A DNA stretch of 23,125 nucleotides from JACDAN01 sp035697545. Lineage in GTDB: Bacteria > Actinomycetota > Thermoleophilia > Gaiellales > Gaiellaceae. The translations under genes and the position numbers were made by a program. Shown here in pieces: positions 1-8,222 of the stretch. Position 1 is the stretch's first letter, and every line of letters begins with the position of its first letter. Below the pieces are notes generated by a model. That model searched no databases and was not told where the DNA came from. It saw only the letters and a list, made by a program, of their open reading frames with translations. The DNA lies in the NCBI GenBank assembly GCA_035697545.1, contig DASSCT010000187.1:1-23125 (forward strand), given 5' to 3'.

Positions 1-527
1 GTGACGACGCAGGTGACGCCGTCCCCGCCGGTCGTGAGGAAGTCGAGCTTCTCGACGAAGGCGCGCCGCGTGTGTCGCAGCATTACGAAGGTCTCACGGC
101 ACATGGCGGCGATCTCCGGCGCGCCTCCGGCTCCGGGCAGCCTCACCTTCGGGTGCGCGTAGTCCCCGATCACGGTGCTGTTCAGGTTCCCATGCCGGTC
201 GATCTGGGCCGCACCGAGGAAGCCGACGTCGATCCAGCCGCCCTGGAGCCAGTAGCCGAAGATCTCCGGAACGGACACGACCGCATCCGCCGTCTCCGCG
301 AGCTCGCCGTCGCCGATCGAGAGCGGCAGATGCTCCGGCTTGGCGCCGATCGTCCCACTCTCGTAGATCAGGACGCAGTCCGGCGCGTGGGTCGCGCGGG
401 CGAGGTTCGCGGCGCGGCTCGGCAGCCCGATCCCGACGAAGCAGACCATGCCGTCGCGCAGCCGACGCGCGGCGGCGACCGCCATCATCTCGTCGGCCGT
501 GTAGGTCGCCGTCTCGAGCTGGGTCAT
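1..527 (-). CDS. CoA-transferase subunit B (family I, glutaconate/3-oxoadipate type), partial
   Basis: This is the beta subunit of a family I CoA-transferase, cut by the left window edge after 175 codons. It begins MTQLETATYTADEMMAVAAA at an ATG that overlaps the stop of subunit A (ATGA), so the two subunits are translationally coupled. The motif YESGTIGAKP places Glu56 where this family carries the Glu that forms the acyl-glutamyl-CoA thioester, and VCFVGIGLPSRAANLAR is the typical preceding strand. Members include glutaconate and 3-oxoadipate CoA-transferases and the actinobacterial IpdB hydrolase subunit. The substrate cannot be read from sequence. The aldehyde dehydrogenase and decarboxylase nearby suggest an aromatic or 3-oxoacid, which is inference. 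No stop codon is seen before base 1. Confidence 0.85.
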   Translation of the reverse strand, partial: MTQLETATYTADEMMAVAAARRLRDGMVCFVGIGLPSRAANLARATHAPDCVLIYESGTIGAKPEHLPLSIGDGELAETADAVVSVPEIFGYWLQGGWIDVGFLGAAQIDRHGNLNSTVIGDYAHPKVRLPGAGGAPEIAAMCRETFVMLRHTRRAFVEKLDFLTTGGDGVTCVV

Positions 528-1342
528 ACGACGGACGGCTCGCGCTCGAGGACGTTCTCGCGCATCCACGCCTGGAAGCGGTCGCGATCGCGGCTGATCT
601 CGTCCCATTGGACATAGAAGGCGTTGTCCCGCTCGTAGTAGCCGTGCGCGTAGGACGGATGCGCGCCGCCCGGCGCGGGCGCGACGGCGGTGATCGCCCA
701 CGAGGGGAGGAAGACCGCGTTCGGGCGCTGCTCGAGCCGCTCGACGACCTCCTCGACGGTGACGATCGAGCGGCGCGATGCCAGGACGATCTCCTTCTGG
801 ATGCCGCTGATCCCCCAGAGCTGGACATTGCCCGTCTCGTCGGCCTGCTGCGCATGGACGATCCCGACGTCGGGCCGAATGGCAGGGACGGCGGCCACCT
901 GCTGGCCGTCGAACGGGGATGTGATCCACGCCACGTTCGTCCGCTTGGCGAGGTCGGTGCCCTCGTAGCCGCGGACGAGGCCGAAGGGAAGATGGGACGC
1001 ACCCGCCGCGTAGGCCGCGGCCATGCCAGCGTGGGAATGCTCCTCGAGCTCGAGCGGCCTCGGCCAGTCGTTCTCGACAGCGTCACGGAACCGGTGCAGT
1101 GAGCCAACACCGGGATTCCCGCCCCAGGAGAAGACGAGCTTGCGCGCGCAGCCCATTCCGATCAGCTGGTCGTAGATCACGTCCGGGGTCATGCGGACGA
1201 GCGTGAGGTCGCGCCGCTTCTGGCGGATCACCTCGTGGCCGGCGGCATGCGGGATCAGGTGCGTGAAGCCCTCGAGCGCGACGACGTCCCCGTCGTGCAC
1301 GAGCTCCTGTACCGCATCGGCGAGCGGAACGATCTCGGCCAC
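524..1342 (-). CDS. CoA-transferase subunit A (family I)
   Basis: This 272-residue protein is the alpha subunit that pairs with the gene at 1-527. It starts at a GTG (bases 1340-1342) preceded by a GGAAGAGG ribosome-binding site, 14 bases after the aldehyde dehydrogenase stop. It begins with the family pattern of a short N-terminal strand and a DGDVVALEGFTH turn that binds CoA. Glycine-rich segments FSWGGNPGVGS and IVHAQQADETGNVQLWG are typical of glutaconate CoA-transferase alpha and IpdA-like proteins. Length agrees with that branch rather than with the shorter ScoA/PcaI type. It lies third in an IclR-ALDH-CtfA-CtfB run. It would move CoA between acids (or hydrolyse a ring CoA-thioester, as IpdAB does); which of these is not decidable here. 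Confidence 0.85.
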   Translation of the reverse strand: MAEIVPLADAVQELVHDGDVVALEGFTHLIPHAAGHEVIRQKRRDLTLVRMTPDVIYDQLIGMGCARKLVFSWGGNPGVGSLHRFRDAVENDWPRPLELEEHSHAGMAAAYAAGASHLPFGLVRGYEGTDLAKRTNVAWITSPFDGQQVAAVPAIRPDVGIVHAQQADETGNVQLWGISGIQKEIVLASRRSIVTVEEVVERLEQRPNAVFLPSWAITAVAPAPGGAHPSYAHGYYERDNAFYVQWDEISRDRDRFQAWMRENVLEREPSVV

Positions 1343-1356
1343 GCGCCTCTTCCTAG

Positions 1357-2829
1357 TTAGAAGGGGAACGGGTGGGTGCCGCTCGTGACTGTCACCCAGT
1401 GGAGCTCCGTGAACTCGTTGATCGCGGCCGTCCCGCCGAACCGGCCGAAGCCGCTGTCCTTGACGCCGCCGAACGGCATTTGCGGCTCGTCCCCGACGGG
1501 CTGGTCGTTGACGTGGACGATCCCGGACTCGATCTGCTGCGCCAGCGTGAGCCCTCGATCCGGATCGGACGTGATGATCCCCGCCGAGAGGCCGTAGCTC
1601 GTGCTGTTCGCCCGCTCGACCGCCTCCTCCGCGCTGCCTACCACCTCGACCGCGGCAACCGGGCCGAACGTCTCGACCTGCGCGAAGTCCGCGTCCTCTG
1701 GGACGTCGGCAAGGAGCGTCGCCTGGTAGACAGACCCATCGGCCTCTCCGCCGGCGAGCACCTTCGCTCCCTTCGCGACGGCGTCGTCGACGCGGCTCTT
1801 CACGGTCTGGAGGGCATCCCCCGTGATGAGCGGGCCGATTATCGTGTCGTGCTTCTTGGGATCGCCGCTCTTCAGGCCCTTCGTCTTCTCGACGAGGCGC
1901 TCGACGAAGGTGTCGGCGATCGGCTCCTCGACGATGATCCGGCGCGCCGACATGCAGATCTGTCCCTGGTGGAAGAACGCGCCGAACGCCGTCGCGTCCA
2001 CCGCATAGTCGAGATCCGCATCCGCGAGGACGATCAACGGGTTGTAACCGCCGAGCTCGAGGACGGCGCGTTTCAGATTCCGGCCTGCAGCCTCTGCGAG
2101 CCGGCGGCCGGTCGGCGTCGAGCCGGTGAAGTTGATGACCCGCACGAGCGGGTTCTCGGCGAGCTCGTCCCCGATCGGACCGGCTTCTCCCGGCGCGTGC
2201 GTGACGATGTTCAGCACACCCTCTGGAAGGTCAGCCTCGCCGAAGATCTCACCCCAGATGAGTCCGCCGGTATAGGGCGAGTTCTCCGACGGCTTGAGGA
2301 CAACGGTGTTGCCCAGCGCCATCGGCGCGGCGATCGAGCGCGCAGACAGGATCAGCGCCGCGTTCCACGGGGCGATCGCGCCGACGACGCCGACGGGACG
2401 CCGGATCCCCATGGCGAAGGCCCCGGTGTCCGAGGGGATGATCTCGCCCATCGGCTGGTAGCCGAGCGCCGCGGCCTGGCGGAAGAGGCCCGCGACGAAC
2501 TGGAGCTGGAACATCGCGAAGCCGAAGGTGGCGCCGGTCTCCCGCGTCAGCCACGAGGCGGTGTCGTCGATGCGCGCCTCGAGGAGGTCCGCAGCCTTGA
2601 GGAAGATCCGCTGGCGCTGAGCGGGCGGCGTCTGCGACCAGGCCGGAAACGCCTTGGCCGCCGCCTCGATCGCGCGGCGCGCGTCCTCCCTCGTCCCCGC
2701 GGGAACGCTGGCGACGACCTCGCCGGTGAAGGGGTCGTGATCCTCGAAGGTCTGGCCCCCAGACGCCTCCGTCCACTCCCCGCCGATGTGCAGCCCGGGA
2801 AGCGCCTTCTCCGTTGCCGTGGCAGTCAT
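1357..2829 (-). CDS. NAD(P)-dependent aldehyde dehydrogenase, aromatic-aldehyde type
   Basis: This is a full-length 490-residue aldehyde dehydrogenase. It oxidises an aldehyde to the acid through a thiohemiacetal on Cys292 (GQICMS) with Glu258 (ELGG) as the general base; the 34-residue spacing is the family norm. The FHQGQICMSARRIIVEE block and PFGGVKDSGFGRFGG tail resemble benzaldehyde, salicylaldehyde and vanillin dehydrogenases, which is a resemblance from memory. The ATG is preceded by GGAGGAGGGAG. A 17-bp inverted repeat (2852-2868) sits 22 bases upstream of the start, so the gene is probably directly controlled by the IclR regulator encoded just upstream. The product of the ThDP decarboxylase at 3767-5386 would be a natural substrate. 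It is likely cytosolic. Confidence 0.93.
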   Translation of the reverse strand: MTATATEKALPGLHIGGEWTEASGGQTFEDHDPFTGEVVASVPAGTREDARRAIEAAAKAFPAWSQTPPAQRQRIFLKAADLLEARIDDTASWLTRETGATFGFAMFQLQFVAGLFRQAAALGYQPMGEIIPSDTGAFAMGIRRPVGVVGAIAPWNAALILSARSIAAPMALGNTVVLKPSENSPYTGGLIWGEIFGEADLPEGVLNIVTHAPGEAGPIGDELAENPLVRVINFTGSTPTGRRLAEAAGRNLKRAVLELGGYNPLIVLADADLDYAVDATAFGAFFHQGQICMSARRIIVEEPIADTFVERLVEKTKGLKSGDPKKHDTIIGPLITGDALQTVKSRVDDAVAKGAKVLAGGEADGSVYQATLLADVPEDADFAQVETFGPVAAVEVVGSAEEAVERANSTSYGLSAGIITSDPDRGLTLAQQIESGIVHVNDQPVGDEPQMPFGGVKDSGFGRFGGTAAINEFTELHWVTVTSGTHPFPF

Positions 2830-2851
2830 CTCACGCTCCCTCCTCCAGTGA

Positions 2852-2868
2852 TGTTCGCCATGAGAACA
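2852..2868. promoter_or_regulatory. Putative IclR-type operator, site 1 (before aldehyde dehydrogenase)
   Basis: TGTTCGCCATGAGAACA is an imperfect 17-bp inverted repeat with arms TGTTC/GAACA. It lies 22 bases upstream of the aldehyde dehydrogenase start and downstream of the regulator stop codon. It matches site 3 (9160-9176) at 14 of 17 positions and the reverse complement of site 2 (3723-3739) at 14 of 17. Assignment to the neighbouring IclR protein is inference from position and recurrence. Confidence 0.65.
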
Positions 2869-2915
2869 AGCATCCGGCTATCGCACCAGCACTCTCCACC
2901 CGCGCGCGCGGCCTG

Positions 2916-3713
2916 TCAAGCCGTGTTCGCACCTCCCGCGGCTCGCAGGTCGACTTCGATCGCCTCGGCCGTCCGCAGCAGCCGCGGGACGACCTGGCGG
3001 CGAAGCGCCTGCATCGACATCCGGGTCGCATGCACGGACACATTGAGCGCTGCGGCGACCCCGTCGCTGCCGTCTCTGATCGGCACGGCCGCCGAGCGGA
3101 CGCCCTCCTCGAGCTCCTGGTCGACCGCGGCCCACCCCGCCTTCCGAACCTCGGTGATCCGCTCACGCAGGACGCCTACGTCGCGGACGGTCGTCGGCGT
3201 CAGGTCCTCGATCTCCATCCGCTCCAGCCGCTCGTCGAGCGTGTCCGGATCCAGGCCCGCGAGGAGCACCCGGCCCATCGAGGTCGCGTAAGCCGGCAGC
3301 CTCGTTCCGACCGCGATCGTGATCGTCATGATCCGCTGCGTCGGCACCCGCGCCACGTAGACGATGTCCATGTCGTCGAGAACCGCGATCGACGACGACT
3401 CGTTCACCTCCGCCACGAGCGCTTCCATGTGGGGCTGCGCAACCTCGGGCAGGCTGAGAGCGGACAGGTAGGCGTAGCCGAGCTCGAGGATCCGCGGGCG
3501 GAGCGAGAAATTGCTGCCGTCCTGCCGGACGTAGCCGAGCCGGACGAGGGTCAGCAGGAACCGCCGCGCCGCGGCGCGGGTCAGGCCCGTCTCCCGTGCG
3601 ACGTCGCTCAGACGCAGCTCCGTGCGGTCGGCGCCGAACGCCCGGATGACCGCGAGGCCGCGCTCGAGCGACTGCACGTAGTCCGGACTCCGCTCCTGCG
3701 GTTGATCCAGCAT
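2916..3713 (-). CDS. IclR-family transcriptional regulator (PcaR/PcaU/PobR-like)
   Basis: This 265-residue regulator has an N-terminal winged helix-turn-helix (about residues 14-75; DYVQSLERGLAVIRAF, then SDVARETGLTRAAARRFLLTL). The C-terminal effector domain (about 90-255) includes YVARVPTQRIMTI, LPAYATSMGRVLLA and AAALNVSVHA. These blocks are characteristic of the beta-ketoadipate regulators PcaR, PcaU and PobR, which sense aromatic acids. I chose the ATG at 3711-3713 (MLDQPQERS). An in-frame ATG at 3729-3731 would put the start inside the putative operator at 3723-3739. Neither has a clear Shine-Dalgarno, so a leaderless or weakly initiated message is possible. It is divergent from the decarboxylase and co-directional with the aldehyde dehydrogenase and CoA-transferase genes. 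Confidence 0.9.
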   Translation of the reverse strand: MLDQPQERSPDYVQSLERGLAVIRAFGADRTELRLSDVARETGLTRAAARRFLLTLVRLGYVRQDGSNFSLRPRILELGYAYLSALSLPEVAQPHMEALVAEVNESSSIAVLDDMDIVYVARVPTQRIMTITIAVGTRLPAYATSMGRVLLAGLDPDTLDERLERMEIEDLTPTTVRDVGVLRERITEVRKAGWAAVDQELEEGVRSAAVPIRDGSDGVAAALNVSVHATRMSMQALRRQVVPRLLRTAEAIEVDLRAAGGANTA

Positions 3714-3722
3714 GTGAACAGA

Positions 3723-3739
3723 TGTTCTCATACCGAACT
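3723..3739. promoter_or_regulatory. Putative IclR-type operator, site 2 (between regulator and decarboxylase)
   Basis: On the minus strand this reads AGTTCGGTATGAGAACA, matching site 1 at 14 of 17 positions. It occupies the short divergent region, 9 bases from the chosen regulator start and 27 bases from the chosen decarboxylase start. An additional half-site GTGAACA lies directly beside it at 3714-3720. One site could therefore control both directions and autoregulate the regulator. Confidence 0.6.
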
Positions 3740-3766
3740 TTGGCGTTGCGGGATACTGCCACGCGC

Positions 3767-5386
3767 ATGAGCGAGGAGAGCGGTCTCCGCACGGTCCGCG
3801 ACGCGACGTACGACGTTCTCCGAGCGCGGGGGCTGACCACGATCTTCGGCAACCCGGGCTCGACCGAGGTGCCGTTCCTCGTGCACTTCCCTGAGGATCT
3901 CCGCTTCGTGCTCGCCCTCCACGAAGCGTCCGTGGTCGGGCTCGCGACCGGCTGGGCGATCGGGCGAGGCGAGCCCGCGTTCGTCCTCCTGCACACGACC
4001 GCCGGGCTGGGAAACGCGGTCGGCGCGCTCGCAACCGCGCGGGTGAACCGGGCTCCGCTCGTCGTGCTCGTCGGCCAGCAGGACCGCCGTCACCTGGCCC
4101 ATGAACCGTTCCTCGCCGGTCGGCTCCAAGGGCTTGCCGGCGAGTATCCGGTTTGGGTCGACCAGCCGGTCCGGGCCCAGGATGTCCCGGGTGCGCTCGC
4201 TCGGGCCGCGCACGAGGCGACGACCCACCGGGGCCCGGCGATCGTGATCGTGCCGATGGACGACTGGTTGGCGCGAGCAGATCCCGAGCGTGAGGACGCC
4301 GCCCCCGAGCGGCTCGTGCGGGCCGCCGCCGCCGACCAGCAGGCGATCGACGAGCTCGTCGCGTTTCTGGCCGACGCGAGCGCGCCGGCGCTCGTGGCCG
4401 GAGCCGGCGTTGACGACCGGGAAGCCTGGACGGCCGTCGCCGACCTTGCCGAGCGGCTTGTGGCGCCCGTCTTCCAGGAATCCTTCGGCGCCCGGGCGGG
4501 CTTCCCGCAGGATCACCGGCTCTATGCGGGCGTCCTCCCTGCCGACCGGCCGCGTCTGCGCGACACGCTCGCGCCCTTCGACGCGCTCCTCGTCGTCGGA
4601 GCGCCGGTCTTCCGTCAATCCCCGTACGCGCCGGGAGCGTTCACAAGACCGGACACGCGGATCGCCCTCGTGAGCGACGATCCGGACGAGGTCCACCGGA
4701 GCCCTGCAGACCTCGCCGTGCTCGCGCCGCCCGCCGCGGTGTGCCGCGAGCTCGCGCAGCGGGTTCCGGCGCGCGACGCGCCTCCGCCCGAGCAGTTCCA
4801 GCCGCCTCCCGCGCCCGAGCCGCCCGACGCCGGAGAGCCGCTTCGCGCCGGTCACGTCCTGTCCGCGCTCGCCGAGCGCCTGCCGCGGAGTGCCGTCGTC
4901 GTCGAGGAAGCTCCGGTCGACCGGCCCGAGATCCACGAGCGTCTCCTCGCACGCGAGCCGCTCGGATTTCTCAGCGCCGCGATGGGCGGGCTCGGCTTCG
5001 CGCTGCCGGCGGCGACCGGCGTCCGCATGGCGATTCCAAACCGGCCCGTCGTCGCCGTGGTCGGCGACGGCTCGTCCCTCTACGGCATCCAGGCGCTCTG
5101 GAGCGCCGCGCACTACCGGATCGGCGTGCTCTTCGTGATCCTGTCCAACGGCGGCTACGCGATCATGGATCGGCTCGCCGAGCGCCACGGCGCGCACGGC
5201 CCCTGGCCAAGCTTCGACGTCGATATCGCAGGAATGGCGCGCGCTCAGGGCTGCGAGGCGCGGTCGATCACGGAACACGGCGAACTGGTCGAGACGCTCG
5301 ACGTGGTCGTGCCGGAGCTCGCCACGCGCCAGGAGCCGCTGCTCCTGGACGTGGCGATCGCTCCGACGCCGACCTTCGAGCCTTAG
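3767..5386 (+). CDS. ThDP-dependent decarboxylase, benzoylformate decarboxylase-like
   Basis: This is a 539-residue thiamine-diphosphate enzyme of the benzoylformate/pyruvate decarboxylase family. The start chosen is ATG 3767 (MSEESGLRTVRD); an in-frame ATG at 3722 would lie in the operator. FGNPGSTEVPF contains Ser32, LHEAS contains Glu53 and LLHTTAG contains His76, matching Ser26, Glu47 and His70 of Pseudomonas putida benzoylformate decarboxylase. The cofactor motif begins GDGS near residue 433 and ends LSNGGY near 461. The second catalytic His of the P. putida enzyme (His281, in FRYHQYDPG) is replaced by Ser here (FRQSPYAPG), so the substrate may differ. A 2-oxo acid would be converted to an aldehyde for the neighbouring dehydrogenase. 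Its stop overlaps the stop of the convergent binding-protein gene (TTAG). Confidence 0.87.
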   Translation: MSEESGLRTVRDATYDVLRARGLTTIFGNPGSTEVPFLVHFPEDLRFVLALHEASVVGLATGWAIGRGEPAFVLLHTTAGLGNAVGALATARVNRAPLVVLVGQQDRRHLAHEPFLAGRLQGLAGEYPVWVDQPVRAQDVPGALARAAHEATTHRGPAIVIVPMDDWLARADPEREDAAPERLVRAAAADQQAIDELVAFLADASAPALVAGAGVDDREAWTAVADLAERLVAPVFQESFGARAGFPQDHRLYAGVLPADRPRLRDTLAPFDALLVVGAPVFRQSPYAPGAFTRPDTRIALVSDDPDEVHRSPADLAVLAPPAAVCRELAQRVPARDAPPPEQFQPPPAPEPPDAGEPLRAGHVLSALAERLPRSAVVVEEAPVDRPEIHERLLAREPLGFLSAAMGGLGFALPAATGVRMAIPNRPVVAVVGDGSSLYGIQALWSAAHYRIGVLFVILSNGGYAIMDRLAERHGAHGPWPSFDVDIAGMARAQGCEARSITEHGELVETLDVVVPELATRQEPLLLDVAIAPTPTFEP

Positions 5387-6597
5387 CCGACCGTAAAGCT
5401 CTTCTTCGCTCGAGGCTGAGCGCTCGACCAGTAGCGGTACGTGCCCTTCCGGAGGTTGAGCGTCCACGCGATGCGTCCGCGGCCCTTGACGCTCGTCCGC
5501 CGGTTGACCTTCGGGCCCTTGAGCACGAAGTTCTGTGTCCGCGAGTTGTCGGTGACGACGAAGACGTACGGACCGACGGCGAGCCTCTTCACCGTCTTAC
5601 CTTCGAGCCGGAGCAACACGCGCCGGCCCTGCACCGTGCCCTGCAGCGTGAGCCCGCTCGCGATGCTCGTGGGCACGAGCTGCTTCATGTTCGGCAGCTT
5701 CGAGATCACGTCGTATTTCCGCGTGTAGTTCGCGAGCTGCTGGAGCTTTCCGCGGTCGATCAGCGGGCTCCAGATCGGCAGGCGGATGTTGCGGATCGCG
5801 GAAGCGAGCAGCGCCCGGATCTCGTCTGGATGCGACTGCGCGTAGACGAGCGAGCGGTTCATCGCCGACCGGAAGCGCTGCGCCAGGCCTTTGTTGGCCG
5901 AGATCCAGCTCGGCTTCGCCGCGTAGCCTCCGATCGGGAAGTAGCGGCCGAGCACCGGCCCCGGTGCCATCACGGAACGGCCGCCGTCGCTCAGGATCTG
6001 CGAGAGGAACGGCTCCGGCGTCCACACCGCGTCCACCTGCCCGTTGTTCAGTGCCGACCGCATCTGCGGGAACGGGATGGCAGTGAGCCTGGCCGCGCTG
6101 GACGACATCCCGAGCTTCTCGAATGCCGCCCTGATCATGATCTCGCCGACGCCCTTGAGCGCGTTCACCGCAACCGTCTTCCCTCGAAGGTCCTGCGGCG
6201 TGTGAATCGAGCTCGAGCCCTTGACGAGGATGTTCTGCCAGTTGTCCGCCGCGGAGGTTCCCTCCACCTCGCTCGAGGCCAGCAGCTGGAGCGGGATGCC
6301 GCTCGTCGATCCGATCATCATCGGGACGAAGCCGGCATAGGCGATGTCGCCGTTGTTGTTCCCCATAGCGAGGACGACGTCGTTGCCGCTCTGGAGCGTG
6401 GTCTTCTTGAACGTGATCCCCTGTTGCGCGAAGAAGCCCTTCTGGACCCCGAGATCCAGTGGCAGGGCGTTCGCGATCGGCAACGTGAGCAGCCGGAGCT
6501 CCGTCGTCGCCCGAGGCGCGCTCGACGCGGTGCCTCCGAAGACGGCGAGGGCGGCGATCACGACCGCGATCGTCGTCACGCCAAGTCGTGTTCTCAT
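5383..6597 (-). CDS. ABC importer substrate-binding protein (SsuA/TauA/NMT1-like) with C-terminal cupredoxin-like extension
   Basis: This 404-residue exported protein has a signal peptide (about residues 1-27, ending ASSA). A periplasmic-binding domain of the nitrate/sulfonate/taurine class follows (about 32-315): PIANALPLDLGVQKGFFAQQ, GDIAYAGFVP, DLRGKTVAVNALKGVGEIMI and VDAVWTPEPFLSQIL. Residues 318-404 form an extra beta-rich domain (GPYVFVVTDNSR through KGTYRYWSS). It is plainly similar to the C-terminal domain of the propeller protein at 17849-19177 but lacks its His and Cys metal ligands. Such tails are not part of ordinary SsuA proteins, which end near 320 residues. The start codon overlaps the stop of the ATPase gene (ATGA), making it the last gene of the importer operon. 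The ligand is probably the acid consumed by the neighbouring catabolic enzymes, which is inference. Confidence 0.88.
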   Translation of the reverse strand: MRTRLGVTTIAVVIAALAVFGGTASSAPRATTELRLLTLPIANALPLDLGVQKGFFAQQGITFKKTTLQSGNDVVLAMGNNNGDIAYAGFVPMMIGSTSGIPLQLLASSEVEGTSAADNWQNILVKGSSSIHTPQDLRGKTVAVNALKGVGEIMIRAAFEKLGMSSSAARLTAIPFPQMRSALNNGQVDAVWTPEPFLSQILSDGGRSVMAPGPVLGRYFPIGGYAAKPSWISANKGLAQRFRSAMNRSLVYAQSHPDEIRALLASAIRNIRLPIWSPLIDRGKLQQLANYTRKYDVISKLPNMKQLVPTSIASGLTLQGTVQGRRVLLRLEGKTVKRLAVGPYVFVVTDNSRTQNFVLKGPKVNRRTSVKGRGRIAWTLNLRKGTYRYWSSAQPRAKKSFTVG

Positions 6598-7433
6598 CCT
6601 CCTTCTCCTTTCGTCGCAGTTGTGACCGGCGCCAACCGCCGGGTGGGCTCCTCCTGTTCCCGCTTGATCAGCCGGTAGACGTGCCCCCGGAGCTGCGTGA
6701 ACTCCGTCAGCTCCTTCGTCGTGATCTGGTCACGCGGGTACGGGAGGTCGACCTCGATCTCTTCCTTCACCTCTGTCGGTGCGTGGCGCAGGACGACGAC
6801 GCGTTCCGCGAGGTAGACCGATTCGTCGATGTCGTGCGTGACGAAGAGGATCGTGACCGCGAACTCCTCCCGCACGCGCAGGACGAGATCCTCGAGATCG
6901 CCGCGAGTCTGGGCGTCGACCGAAGCAAACGGCTCGTCCATGAGCAGGATCGAGGGCTGATAGGCCAGCGCCCGCGCGATGGCGACGCGCTGTTGCATCC
7001 CGCCCGAGAGCTGCCAGGGGTAGTGGTCGATGAACCGAGTGAGCCCGACGGCCTCGAGCGCCTCCTCCACGAGCGCTTTGCGTTCGGCCCGCGCGAGCTT
7101 CTTGTGCCGGAGCGGCAGGAGCACGTTGTTCCGCACCGAGGCCCACGGCATCAGCGAGCGGCCGTACTCCTGGAAGACGAGCGCCATCTCTTCCGGCGGC
7201 GACGTCACCGGCTTCCCGCGGAGAAGCACCTGCCCGCTCGTCGGACGGAGCAGGCCTCCGACACACTTGAGCAGCGTCGTCTTCCCGCAGCCGGACGGAC
7301 CGACGACGCAAACGAACTCGCGATCGCCGACCGCGAAAGAGACGTCGGCGATCGCCTCTGTCGCCTTCGTGCCGCTGCCGTAGGTCTTCCCGAGGTTCCT
7401 GATCTCCAGGAGCTGACCGCCGCTCGTGCTCAT
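6594..7433 (-). CDS. ABC importer ATP-binding protein (SsuB/TauB-like)
   Basis: This 279-residue ATPase powers the importer. Walker A GPSGCGKT is at 45-52, the Q-loop glutamine lies in VFQE (about 88), the signature LSGGMQQ is at 142-148, Walker B ILLMDEP is at 162-168, and the switch His lies in FVTHDIDES. The LMPWASVRNNV segment after the Q-loop is typical of SsuB/TauB/NrtD ATPases. I chose the ATG at 7431-7433 (MSTSGGQLLEIRNLGK) because it overlaps the upstream permease stop (ATGA). The longer open frame further upstream is a shadow of the permease gene. The 3' end likewise overlaps the binding-protein start. It is a peripheral cytoplasmic component pairing with the two permeases upstream. 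Confidence 0.95.
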   Translation of the reverse strand: MSTSGGQLLEIRNLGKTYGSGTKATEAIADVSFAVGDREFVCVVGPSGCGKTTLLKCVGGLLRPTSGQVLLRGKPVTSPPEEMALVFQEYGRSLMPWASVRNNVLLPLRHKKLARAERKALVEEALEAVGLTRFIDHYPWQLSGGMQQRVAIARALAYQPSILLMDEPFASVDAQTRGDLEDLVLRVREEFAVTILFVTHDIDESVYLAERVVVLRHAPTEVKEEIEVDLPYPRDQITTKELTEFTQLRGHVYRLIKREQEEPTRRLAPVTTATKGEGG

Positions 7434-8215
7434 TGCACCGTCGCCGCCCGCCAACCGCGATGCCAGGCGAGCACGCGGCGCTCGACGAGGATGAGCAGCA
7501 GGTTCAACAGGTACCCCAGGACTCCGATGAGGACGATCGCAGCCCACATCGGCGCGAGCTGGAGCGTGTTCTTCGAGATCAGGAGGACGTAGCCGACGCC
7601 GCTCGTGCTGGAGAAGTACTCGGTCAGGACCATCATGATCACGGCCAGCGAGAGACTCGTTCGCATGCCGGCGAAGATCTGAGGAAGCGTCGCCGGGAAG
7701 ACGATCCTGCGGATTCGCTCGAGCCTGCCCAGCCCGTACGAGCGCGCCGTCTCGATCATCGTCGGGTCGATGCCGCGGACGCCGTCGATCGTGTTCAGCA
7801 GGATCGGGAAGAGGCAGAAGAAGGCGATGAAGGCGATCTTCTGTCGGTTCTCGATCGAGTGCAGGAGGACGATCGAGATCGGCAGGAGCGCCGGCGGGGG
7901 CATCGCGCGCCACCACTCGATGTGTGGCATCGCGATGATCCGGCCCCACCTCGAGAGGCCGAGCGGGATGCCGAGGAGGACGCCGAGCACGACGGCGATC
8001 CCGAACCCGGCGCCGATCCTCGTCAGGCTCGGGACGACGTGGAGATCGAACTCCGAGAACAGCCAGAGCTCGCGGAACTGGACGAGGATCGTCGACAGCC
8101 GTGGGAACTTCGGGTCCTGGGCGTGCACCGTCCAGGCCTGCCAGGCGGCGAGGATCGCCACCGGGACTGCGATCTCGGCTGCGATTGCCGCAGCGTGATA
8201 CGTCCGCCTGCTCAC
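7430..8215 (-). CDS. ABC importer permease 1 (SsuC/TauC-like)
   Basis: This is a 261-residue integral membrane permease with about six hydrophobic segments. Its cytoplasmic coupling loop is GIDPTMIETARSYGLGRLER, the EAA-type motif that docks the ATPase, followed by IRRIVFPATLPQIFAGMRTSL. It starts at a GTG (8213-8215) only seven bases after the stop of permease 2, and its stop overlaps the ATPase start. Together with the second permease it probably forms a heterodimer, since SsuABC systems usually have a single permease gene. No substrate-specific residues can be read from it. Confidence 0.92.
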   Translation of the reverse strand: MSRRTYHAAAIAAEIAVPVAILAAWQAWTVHAQDPKFPRLSTILVQFRELWLFSEFDLHVVPSLTRIGAGFGIAVVLGVLLGIPLGLSRWGRIIAMPHIEWWRAMPPPALLPISIVLLHSIENRQKIAFIAFFCLFPILLNTIDGVRGIDPTMIETARSYGLGRLERIRRIVFPATLPQIFAGMRTSLSLAVIMMVLTEYFSSTSGVGYVLLISKNTLQLAPMWAAIVLIGVLGYLLNLLLILVERRVLAWHRGWRAATVQ

Positions 8216-8222
8216 AGCCTCA

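Noticed and set aside
1372..3291. Long plus-strand open frame of 639 codons
   Set aside because: It lies antisense to the aldehyde dehydrogenase and the regulator, is rich in Arg, Asp and Leu as expected from reversed high-GC codons, and has no recognisable motif.
3722..3766. Upstream ATG (3722) as decarboxylase start
   Set aside because: It would add 15 residues unlike family N-termini and put the start codon next to and inside the putative operator; the ATG at 3767 matches the family start.
4741..6678. Plus-strand open frame of 645 codons across the decarboxylase/binding-protein junction
   Set aside because: It is out of frame with the decarboxylase and antisense to the binding protein, both of which are well supported; composition is Arg/Ala/Pro-rich shadow.
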